Of a stretch of DNA of 64,000 nucleotides, positions 36,888 through 47,441 are shown one piece after another. Where the stretch lies: positions 118,792,376 through 118,856,375 of the forward strand of contig NC_083342.1 in NCBI RefSeq assembly GCF_019175385.1. Reading direction: 5' to 3'. A program made the position numbers and the translations under genes. The stretch comes from Lycium barbarum (lineage: Eukaryota > Streptophyta > Magnoliopsida > Solanales > Solanaceae). A model generated the notes under the pieces. It saw nothing but the letters and a program-made list of their open reading frames with translations, was not told the origin of the DNA and ran no database searches. Position 1 is the stretch's first letter, and each line of letters begins with the position of its first letter.

Positions 36888-39039
36888 CACAAGATTTCAG
36901 AAGGGCCAAAGCGTCCCTCTGAATAAGAATTAGACCTGTCCCAACAATGCCAAAACACCCAAAGCAGAGATGTTAGTGCACGGTGCCTCCAGGATTAAGC
37001 CATTTCTAGAAAACACCGATCAAGCAACTCAGAGCATAACAACAATGAGGATTGTTAGTTCTAGAAATTATGGAATGGAAGGAGCTAGCTACCAGGAATT
37101 CATCCTTATATATGTCACACCCCTTTTTTCACACAAAAATAATTTATATGTTAAAAGGGTTTTCAAATCGAAAGTGACCAAAATGTGTTTTAAAAGGGAT
37201 TATTTCAAAATAACAAGAGTCGCCACTTGACAATGGGTTTCGGTGTGCCAAGTCACCTTAAAATAGTTATCCCTTTAAGAACATGTTTTGACTCTAAAAC
37301 TGATCAGCGACAGAGATTCCGGTTAAGGAATTTTGTTGACCTAGGGAAAGGTGTGAGGCATCCCTCGAGTCCTGTGGTTCAAGCACGGTAGCTTTGTTGA
37401 CTTCGTATTGGCTTAAGCGAAAACTCAATCACATAAACTCACATAAAACAAACAAAGCACACACACATGAGAAGAGCTTGAAAATAAAGTCTAAATTATT
37501 ATAACCCGAAATAACAGAAAAATGAGAGAAAATTAACCTATCATACACTACGCTAAACTATACTAAGCTATCCCCGACGTCCCGGGGTCTTCTCCACGAA
37601 CGGCCTTCATTTTTACATTAATTTTCTTCCGGGACATCCCACCCAAGAATGAATACATGTGCTAAAAAAAAACGAATAAAGCAGGCACGCATATAAACGG
37701 ACCTAGAATTTGCCTACCTAATGTCCAATTTGCGTATGCTTAAATCGGATCTAGCACGTATCAAAGAACAAAATAATACGTCATACGAAGCCCCGAAAAT
37801 ATGATTTAGAATGGTCAACCTTCCAACAGCCCAAATCCATCCTTTTATGCTCAAGTTAACCCACTGTAGCCCATTTAAAATGTATACTACCAAATGACAG
37901 CCGAGTGAGTCAAATAATAAGACACTAATATCTAAGTACCACTTGAGTTTTAATTACAATATGCATTAATTCCAAAACCAATTCACTGAGACGTGAGCAG
38001 AATAAGATCAAAAGCAAATTGCATGTTGTCATGAAATTAGCACCAACCAAACACATTCATGATAAACGACACAAATCCATTCAAGAAAATGATAATATCA
38101 AAGTGAAGGAATTAGAAATGGACCTCAAATTGAATCAACTTTGCATCTACTAATAGGGCCGAAACAATGCCTGACCGGAATCCGACGACCTCGACAAAAA
38201 AAAAAAAAAAAAAAAAGCGAAACCCCAACGAATTAACCCAAATCTGTGGCTGAATTCGACATGGTTAATTTCGAATTCAAACCCACAATTCTAGCTAAAA
38301 AATTAAACCGAAAAACAGAGATGAAGGGTAGAATTTCTAGGTTTTCATGCCTGTTGTTGTTTGTTTTTTCGATGATGGTTTATTTTGGTATTTAAAAGGT
38401 CGTGTTTGGACGAAGAACAGGGGAAGACGTCGGTGGCGTTTATGGGTCTGTTTGATGACTGGTTTTTTTGATGATCCCCATTTGTTATGCTGATGTGTCC
38501 ACTTTTATTTTTTTTTAGAAAGCTTAAATCTAGGGAAATATCTTCCCCTTTTTGTCATCTTTTCCATTTTCCCTTTGTGTTAACTTAAAACAAAAATAAT
38601 TAATAACTATTCCTATATAACTAATAAAAAAAAGTATTATCTAAAATAAATAACTGGATAAGAAAAATTAAATCCTATAAAGCATATCTTGTAATAATTT
38701 TTTTCATTAAAACACAAAATTTGTACTCTGAAAATAGTAAATATTTTTTTCTTTTGATTCTCGCAAATAAGCCTACTAAAAATAAAAAATAGAATAGAAT
38801 AAAATCGACACATCGAGAAAAATAAAATTAAAAGAAATATTTAGATACTATGAGGTGAAATATCTGGGGAGGATCAAAATTACGTATCTACACTTATATA
38901 GGAGTGTGTTTCAGGTATTATTCATTACAGCTTTAAAGGTCTCTAATATTACCAATTTAGAGAAATTAATTAAGGAATAGAACTTACTAGTCAATTGTGT
39001 AACAAGATGTGCTGCTAAACTTCCAATGAAACTGATCAT
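36885..39039 (-). CDS. Predicted upstream ORF of PIG-P (27 codons, spliced, stop overlaps main ATG)
   Basis: Splicing the leader from a GTAAGT donor (exon end 38988) to an attcag acceptor (exon start 36918) gives an ORF that starts at the ATG at 39039. Its exon parts are 38988-39039 and 36887-36918, 84 nt in all. Its TGA is 36889-36887 and overlaps the PIG-P ATG as TGATG. The peptide begins MISFIGSLAAHLVTQLT and looks amphipathic. No earlier ATG was seen in the presumed leader. Splice sites are inferred, not proved. The layout suggests translational control by termination and re-initiation, or a two-product message. Confidence 0.5.
37105..38900 (-). mobile_element. Solo LTR, 1780 bp, family C, in the PIG-P leader intron
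   Basis: Element 37113-38892. On the minus strand it starts TGTAGATACGTAATTTTGAT and ends in GGGGTGTGACA. It is flanked by an 8-bp direct repeat CTTATATA (37105-37112 and 38893-38900), longer than the usual 5 bp. It carries gagtcgccac near its 3' end, as in Tat-type LTRs, and an A21-like run at 38197-38217. No internal coding region. Without it the inferred leader intron would be about 280 bp. Confidence 0.82.
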
Positions 39040-39179
39040 AGCACAAACACTACTAAACTTCTGATCGAAACAAGAATAGCTGCAAAAATACCGTAAAAGA
39101 AGTGAGAATCGAACTCTGATCAAGAGAAACGGAAGGGTATGAAGACGGGAGGAGAAGAGGCGTCAGAGTCCAAAATGGA

Positions 39180-39218
39180 GCGGAAGAGGCTAAAATTTTA
39201 AAAAGAACATATAAATCA
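39180..39218 (-). promoter_or_regulatory. Probable PIG-P core promoter (TATA-like box and transcript start zone)
   Basis: The minus strand has TTTATATG (39209-39216), then about 30 bp later a pyrimidine-rich stretch beginning cctcttccgctcc, which fits a transcript start near 39180. The copia target site (39246-39250) lies about 35 bp upstream of this box. Inference only. Confidence 0.4.
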
Positions 39219-39250
39219 ATACTAGTGTCAAATGAGACAGATCCTTTCTT

Positions 39251-39628
39251 TAAAGGGAATGAAATAATGAGAATGATGAGAATTGCAGAATTTTCTGTGT
39301 ATTAATTATTCATTGTACACAATCATACATAGGAAAGAAAAGCATCTAATTCTAACAAACTCTCTACACTTGTCTATCTCCTATTGCATGAATAAAATAA
39401 TTACAAAAGTAATAAATCTAATTCCAGTACAACAGCTGTACAAAGATGGACGCACAAGATTAATCTATTTTCATTTAATCAATGGCTCATTTATCTCCAC
39501 ATGGCTGTCTATTTCACTGTACAGCTCATTGCTTATTTTGGAGCTCAAAGTGACACGAATTGTCTTCTTTCTTCTTCGTACGCTCAAACTCATCCATCTC
39601 TAATGGATGATGATAATTGGTATCAACA
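39251..39628 (-). repeat. 3' LTR of copia element 39246-56979
   Basis: 378 bp. Followed on its coding-strand upstream side by the polypurine run ctccaacttgaggggg (39629-39644). Confidence 0.95.
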
Positions 39629-39644
39629 CCCCCTCAAGTTGGAG

Positions 39645-42177
39645 GGGAAAGGCGAGACACCAAACTTGCGAAGGATAGATAGATGAGGAGGCCCGGCCAA
39701 AGGTTTAGTGAATAAATCAGCTAACTGAGATGAAGAGGGAACAAAATTGAGAGAAATTAAACCAGAGAGAAATTGTTGTCGAACAAAATGACAATCAATT
39801 TCTACATGTTTTGTTCATTCATGAAAGACGGGATTTTTAGCTAGGTGGATCGCGGATTGGCTATCAGAATGAACTGGAATGGGAAGAGAGGGGGAAATGG
39901 AAAGATCTTCGAGAAGACGAGCAAGCCAAGTTAATTCTGCACAACTCTGCGCATAGACCGATACTCGGCTTCAGCAGATGATAGGGAAATTGAAGTTTGT
40001 TTCTTCGATTTCCACGATATTGGGGAACCCCCAATATTGATGAAATAACCACTAACAGACCGGCGGGTTTCAGGGCATGTTCCCCAATCGGAATCACAAA
40101 AAGCAAGGATCTGAAAAGAGGGATTAACAGAAAAGAAAAGCCCTTGGACAGGAGAAGAACGTAAATATCGAATGACTCGAAGTGCAGCTAAGAAATGGGG
40201 CATTCGAGGACTTTGCATGTACTGACTGAGGTGTTGAACAGTGAAAGATAAATCAGGGCGTGTATGGGTTAAAAAATTGAGTTTCCCCAAAAGTGTGCGA
40301 TAAATGGTGGGATTGGGTAGGAGATCACCTTTATCAGCTCTGAGCTTATGGGAAGAATCAAGTGGAGAGGAAACTGCAGGAGAATCAGGACAATCAAACT
40401 CAGCAAGTAAGTCTAAGGTAAACTTCCTCTGACTTAGGATCATTCCAGTTAGTTCTCGTATAACTTCCATACCCAAAAAATAACACATCTCCTAAATCCT
40501 TTATTTTGAACTCTTGATCTAGAAACACCTTGAATAGCTGCAGTTCAGTGGGATCATTCCCTGTCAAAATGATATCAACAACATACACCGCAATTATTGA
40601 AATCAGATCCCCAATTCTCTTAAAAAATAGGGAATAGTCATTGAGAGATGAAATGTATCCTTTGAAGTTTAGAGCAGCAGTCAACCTTGCATACCACTGT
40701 CGTGAGGCTTGTTTAAGCCCATACAGTGATTTTTTCAACTTGCAAACTAGCCTAGGATCTGATGGTTCCATACCTTGTGGGAATTTCATATAAACCTCTT
40801 CTTGTAGATCACCATGTAGAAAAGCGTTGTTTACATCCAATTGAGAGATACACCATTGTTTCTTTACTGCCACAACAAATAAGCACATGATTGTGGTCAT
40901 CTTGACCACAGGGGAAATGTTTCTGTGAAATCAATCCCTTCCCTTTGAATGTCTCCTCTCACAACCAAACGAGCCTTTAGTCTTTCAATGCTGCCATCTG
41001 ATTTATGCTTGACTTTGTACACCCACTTGCAAGGCAAAACTTTGCATCCAAGTGGCAAATGAACAACATCCCAAGTTTGATTAGAAAGTAGAGCTTGAAA
41101 TTCAGTTTTCATGGCCTCCTGCCAACCCGGATGTGCAGCAGCTTGAGAGTAACTTAAAGGCTCTGTGATGTTTGAAATGGAATTTAGAAGTTGTTGGTTT
41201 GAATGTGTGAGTGCTGAAAAAAAAAATGGAGGGTTGGAGAGGAGTGGTGAAACAGGCAGTGGTCAGATCAGTAAGATAAAGGCTGTTGCAAATGTACTCT
41301 TTTAAATATCTAGGTTGGTTGTGTATTCTGACTGGTCTGGAAGAAGTGGGAATTTCTTGAGGTTGAGTGGCAGGAATTTGTTGTGGTTGAGTGATAGGAG
41401 TTGAATGTGGAGCAGAAGGTAAAGTGGGAGGGGTAGGAGTATTTTCTGGTTCACGAGATGGTGATGTTGAAGGAAGAGGTGAAGCTGGTTCTGGTTCATC
41501 ATCAGAGGAATTACATGGGAAAATATGTTCTTCAGGATTCTGTGGTGAAGCAACTGTTGTAGAATCAGTTGATGTGGATTTGAAAGGATAGGTGGATTCA
41601 TGAAATATGATATCTTTAGAAACATAAATTTTCCTAGTGTTTAGGTCCATAACTTTGTATCCTTTCTTTCTTGGAGGGTATCCTAAAAATATACACTTCA
41701 TGGCTCTAGGATCCATTTTGCTTCTGTGAATGGAAAGGGTTGACACATAACAGAGACAACCAAAGTTTCTGATGAAATTGTAGGAAGGTTTCTTATTATA
41801 AGGAATTTCATAGGGTGTTTTGAAGTTAAGGACCCTAGATGGAAACCTATTAATGAGAAAAGTAGCTGTAAGTAGACAATCTCCCCAAAAAGAAATGGGC
41901 ACATTTGATTGATGTAACAAGGCTCTACAAGTTTCAAGTAGATGTCTATGCTTTCTTTCCACCACTCCATTTTGTTGTGGAGTAGCCACACAAGTGGGTT
42001 GGTGGATAATCCCTTGAGAATGAAAATAATCAGATGAAATCAAACTAGTTCCTAGTTCCATTGCATTATCAGACCTTATGATTTTGACCTTTGTTGAAAA
42101 CTGTCTTTCCACCATGCTAAGAAAAGTTTTCAGAATTAGGAATGCATTACTTTTTGTTTTTAAAAGGTACGTCCAAG
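39645..42177 (-). pseudogene. copia pol remnant: integrase core end, reverse transcriptase, RNase H
   Basis: In coding order: integrase (IRSDNAMELG, QQNGVVERKHRH) from 42177; a P/S/T-rich linker (about 41280-41560); reverse transcriptase ([36 protein letters not shown]); RNase H ([31 protein letters not shown]). The reverse-transcriptase YVDD motif reads YVVD (AVYVVDIIL), a loss of a catalytic aspartate. Frame changes lie near 41220 (A-run), 40905, 40485 and 39945. An in-frame stop also breaks the RNase H tail. Confidence 0.92.
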
Positions 42178-45006
42178 TTCCTTGTTATATCCCGCATTTT
42201 GTACATTCGGATAATTTATGATGATTGCGGGAGGTTAAGAGCAAGCCTATATTTTTTATTTTCGTTTGGCACACAAGTTGTTTAAGAAAATTTTTGATGT
42301 GGAAATGTTAAGAAAGGTTAGGGGTAAAAAGGGAATTTCACAAGATGGCTCATAGAAATATGGAGGAAGGCTAAGGGCAAATTTGGATTTGAAAAATTAT
42401 TTTTCATGAATTGCAAGACAAAAAAAATGGGCTTGGAAACTTAAGGGGCCATTTGGCCGTCCCAAAGAATAAATGGGCCAAGGCCCATATGGAGACTTAA
42501 TACAATTAAATAAAAAGGGTGGTCCATTATTATTTTATCTTCCACATAAGAAGATTCAAGAAAATTGGAGAAGAGGAAAAAGATAAGAGGCCATTCGGCC
42601 AAGTCTTGTGGAAGAAGAACCTTGAGAAAAAATTGTTCAAAAATTATTTTCCTACTAATTGGAAGGTCCTTAGCAAGGTGAAGTAATTATTGGAGCAAGA
42701 AAAACATTTATTCTAGCAAGCTACAAACTCTAGCCAAAGAAGGAAGCTAAGGGAGAAAGGTAAGAATCAATCCTCTTTTATATGTTATAGATGGTTATGT
42801 ATGTTGTAGTATGTGGAAATGAATGAAATTCATGAAAATATGGATGTTGGGTGGTGGCCGTGTATATGTAGTGTGTGTGTGTGGCCGTGTATGTGTGGTA
42901 TTGTGTAGGGATGATGATGAACTAATTTTATCTAGTATTTTGATTGTTGTTGTAATGGAATCTATGGTGAAAAATGGAAGCCTAATGATTCTAGTGAAGT
43001 TATGGGGGTTGGAAAGTTGTTTTAGAAGTTAATGTGAAATGAATATAGTCTTATTGTAATTATGGAAAACAATATTGTTAGTGTGTGAATTGTTGGTGAA
43101 GTTCATGAAATTGAAGGAAGAAAACGTGTTGTTATTGTTCTTATTCCATTTGGAAGATTTCGGGTGGCATAGCATATGGGTTGGAATATTGTGAATATTG
43201 TTGTAGATCTTGCGAAGCCAAAGACTTAAGTTCGGATTAGCGTAGAAAGCGGGCAAGGTATGTAAGGCTTACCCTTCTTTCTTTTTGGCATGATCTGTAT
43301 GAAATGAGCAAATGACGTATATGTATGACTTCAAAGAAATTCCTACTCTTAAAGCCACTAGGATGACAACGTTCTTGATTTCCATAAGTAGTTTCATATG
43401 GTTAGATGCGTATCTATGATTTCCACGGTTCTATTTGATATGTTCCCGAATCTGTCTACGATCCTCACGTACTTCTAGGTATGAGTATGCTTAACACGTT
43501 CGAGCCTACTATATGATTGAATAATGAGATGTGCATAAAGAGTTTGGTTCCTAAAAGAGTTCTGTAAGTTCCAATGAATCTTTGACATGTTCTGATACGT
43601 ACATATGGTTCCAAAAGATATATTTGATTTGACCCCTACGATACCCGAAAGGTACTTGATATGATTGTTGCTTCGGTTTTCCAAAAAGGGCTCTCGAAAT
43701 GTTCGTAGAACGTTCTGTACTTCAAACGATCATAGCTTTCTCATACTAACTCGGATTGATCTGAAACTTATTTTTGAGCCTTCAGATGCCGATAAGTATA
43801 CTTGTCTATTGAGTCTCGATTTACGTGCATATAGTTTCGCACTACTCTGTTCGTGCAAGCCTCAGTATGTCCTTCACTGAGCCCGGGCCAGGATATGTTA
43901 TCGTGCGTATTCCTCTGCATTGTTCACCGAGTCCCTCGTTAGAGGGCCGGGTATGGTATATGTATATGATGATATGATTATGGCACCGAGTCACATGATG
44001 GGCCGGGTACGGTATATGTGCACATGATTTCATTTACCGAGTCCCTTAATGGGCCGGGTACGGTATGACTTCATTCACCGAGCCCCTCACTAGAGGGTCG
44101 GGTAAGGTATGTATATGTATATGTATATGTATATGCATGCATGATGATATGAAAGCAGGATGACATGATTTTATCACCGAGTCCCTTAATGGGCCGGGTA
44201 CGGTATGTATATGATATATGATGTCCGCACGCATGATTTCATTCACCGAGTCCCATAACGGGCCGGGTACGGTATATGTATACATGTTTTCATGATGACA
44301 TAATGACGTGATTTCACTCACCGAGTCCCAGGATGGGCCGGGTACGGTACGTGATATGAAAACGTTTGATTCTATTCTGTACTACACAGGTACAGTAGTT
44401 TCTCGATTATGATACTTGACTCCTGTAATCTCTGTTTCAGATATGATCTCTTCAGTTGTATGTCATGCCTTACATACTCAGTACATATTCCGTACTGACC
44501 CTCTTTCTTCGGGGGCTGCGTTTCATGCCCGCAGGTGCAGACGTTCGTGTGAGAGACCCGACAGCTTAGGTTATCTGTTCTGCTGCTTTGGAGTGCTCCC
44601 TTGTTCTGGAGCCCATATTCTGGTACATACTCTTCCGTTATGTATATGTATGTGTATATTCAGGGGTACGGCGGGGCCCTGTCCCGTCATATGATTCTGT
44701 TGTGTTTGTTAGAGGCCTGTAGACATATATGTGGGTCGTGGGTCGCTACTGTTCGGTTATGTCTGTGGTTTGTGTCTAAGCGATCCTATTTGCTATGACA
44801 GCCTCAACGGCTTGTATGTATATATGCTTATGTATATGCTTCGGATGATACGTATGTTATATGCGACCGCTTCAGAGTAATATCTGTATAAATTAATATA
44901 TGTTGGATATGAATAAGATATGGCTATGTCGATTTGGTAAGTAGGTGTGTATGTGTGTCCAGCTCGGGCACCAGTCACGGCCCACGAGTTGGGTCGTGAC
45001 ATTCCT
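42178..45006 (+). mobile_element. Solo LTR, 2819 bp, family A, in copia integrase
   Basis: Element 42183-45001 starts TGTTATATCCCGC and ends GGGTCGTGACA, with the target duplication TTCCT (42178-42182 and 45002-45006). Without it the copia integrase reads straight through as DDFSRG-TWTYLLKTKSNAF. It is the same family as 339-3284 but has an expanded internal tandem repeat. No internal coding region. Confidence 0.92.
43924..44350. repeat. Minisatellite in solo LTR, unit caccgagtccc...gggccgggtacggtat
   Basis: Seven imperfect copies of a GC-rich core (caccgagtcccttaatgggc then cgggtacggtat), spaced by AT-rich tgtatatgatga-type sequence, start near 43924, 43983, 44035, 44077, 44174, 44245 and 44319. 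The related solo LTR 339-3284 has just one recognisable copy (about 2334-2378). Confidence 0.88.
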
Positions 45007-45129
45007 CTACTAAAATCATCAACAATTGTGAGGAAGTATCTATATCCATCATAGGTGGAGGATTTATAAGGTCCCCATGTATCAATATGTATCATTTCAA
45101 AAATTGAACTAGTAGAAATAACACTAGTT
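45007..45129 (-). pseudogene. copia integrase fragment between two solo LTRs
   Basis: Minus strand encodes MIHIDTWGPYKSSTYDGYRY and FLTIVDDFSR, the start of the integrase core with its first catalytic Asp. It is continuous with 54637 onward and with 42177 downward once the two solo LTRs are taken out. Confidence 0.93.
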
Positions 45130-47441
45130 GGAAATGTTATACCCTATTTTAACCGAAGTCAAAATAGTTTATAACATTCCGGTAATTCCGGGGTTAATTA
45201 AAGTTAAGAGTCGCCACCTAATTATTTACGGTGAATTAGGACACTTAAGGTTTATTAAAGTTATTTATCTAAAGTCAACTCTATTTTAAAGTCTACGAAA
45301 CCAAATGATTCTAGGTACGGGTTCAACTAACCTAGAGGGAAGGTATTAGGCATCCTCTAAGTTCCATTAATAATGGTTAACCGACCGGACTCAAATTTAA
45401 TTAGGCTAAGAATATAGACGTAATGTTTATAATATCTATGAAAATATTTTTTTGTAGGTATTACTAAAGTTATAGAGGGAGTTAAATTAGGACTCGTAGA
45501 AAAATAGTAATTTATATAAAGAGTTTAATTATAAATAAACTGAAGAGAGTGTGGAATGTATAACATTTTGTAAATATTTGGAGAAAATGAATTATGCTAA
45601 CTAACAAATTAAAAGAGTTATTGTAAGATTAGTGTTAATAAACAAATTAAAAGGTTTTACAGAAAGACTATTAGTTCAATATAGACTGTGAAAATATTGT
45701 TTTAACAAACACATATTTCAATGTCGGCAAAGCGCTAAAGTAAAAAAGTTATCCATGAAAAGAACCAGTTTACTTGGTCTGTATTTTTCAAACAAAGCTA
45801 ACGTTAGTGTAAAAAATCGTGGCATTTCTGTTTGTTAGAAAGCTAAGGCTTAAAATAACATCATATTTTATTCAACTTATATGATAAGTCCATCTATTAA
45901 ATATTAGCTAATTTCAACAAATAAAATCCCTATATGATCGAATAAGTATTCTAATATCAACTTGGGGGAAAAGATTCACATAATTAAGCAAAGTAGAATC
46001 ATCGACAATTAATAATCACACCACAAAATATAGCACACATTCTAGCAACAAGCAACACCAGCGAATGAGAGGGAATGGAGTAAAGCCATATTTGGCTTTG
46101 GTGGAAAAACGAAATTTCAATGATTCGCCAGTTGACTGCCCGCTCTCTGTCCTTCTGTTCAGAAGCATTTCAAGGGACCAAGAGGCGTAAAAGAGGATGT
46201 AGATGCCCATTTCAGGCCTTTGCGGGGTGACGTCGAGTTCCAAAGTGAAACTCTTCGGCTCCGGTGTTGTCATGCAAAACAAAGTAAGAGAAAAGGATTA
46301 GAAGCGAGAAACAAACTTTAATATGATAATAAATACACAAAACAAATCATTGGTATGTGACCCAATAATCCTCATATAGTTCATTGTGGAAACAGAAGAG
46401 TTATTTAAATCAAACAAATTAAAATGGATTATCAGCTTAAGAATTAAGACAGGTAGAAAAATCCTTTGAAAAACAGCTGTAGACAGTCTCGGGGAAGGGA
46501 CAATAGACAACACGCAGCAGCCACTAGCATAACTCCGAATGCAGCCAATGTTTCTTTAAAGGACAACGATATGTACTAAACCTGGTGGCCATTCCAACTA
46601 CGGGTAAGGCAGACCTAGCGAAGACAGCGTCTATTCTTTTATAGAACAAACCGGTAGACAGCTAATTATCTCAGAGATTTCAAAATAATGAGGCTGTGCT
46701 AGAAATAGAGGCTAACATAAAATTAAAGTATCCCATCTCCATACTTTGAACATGACTTTATTCTAGCTATTATAACTCAAACAAGCAGCTGTATAACTAC
46801 AGCCATATATATACTATAGTTGAAAGAAAATTCAACTTATTCATGCTCTTTTCATAACTCAAGCAAGGAACGAAAATGGCAGGGAACAACTATGATACAT
46901 ACATCCTATGGAGATAAAATGGAACTAGGAACTACAGCGCAAATCCATGAGATACGTTAACATTCAGCCACAACCAAAAATCCAACAGCATGGTTTATAT
47001 ACTAACATCATATACTTTGTTTTAAAATAGTCCTGACTCTCGTTTGCGTTTAAACATGTTCAGAAATTAAGTTTTAACAGACTATAAGACCTAAAAGATA
47101 CTCTTTTTAAAGTGACCGTAAGGAAAGAAAATGAAAACATGCATTCTTAGTATTATGCAGAAGACAATACACATGGATTCACTACTTTAATACTGGTCAA
47201 AATTATGGAAACCACAAACAAAACTTCAAACATATGTTTTCTAAAAAAATAGGAAAAGAAAGTCTAACTCACTGTTTTGGACAAAGAAGCGAGTAGCATT
47301 GTCAAACCGAGATAACTTCTAAAATGTGGCAAAAATAGAAAAGGAAACCTATATTCATGGTATCTAAAGCCTTATTCAAGCATATGATTTGCACTTTGTC
47401 CATACTCAAATCAAGCAAAGTATCCCAAGACCCAGAGTATG

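Noticed and set aside
37113..38892. A DNA transposon (hAT), because of the 8-bp duplication
   Set aside because: The ends are TG...CA with no inverted repeat beyond a few bases, and internal motifs match Tat-type LTRs.
41391..41591. Gly/Glu-rich plus-strand open frame
   Set aside because: Antisense shadow of the P/S/T-rich linker between copia integrase and reverse transcriptase.
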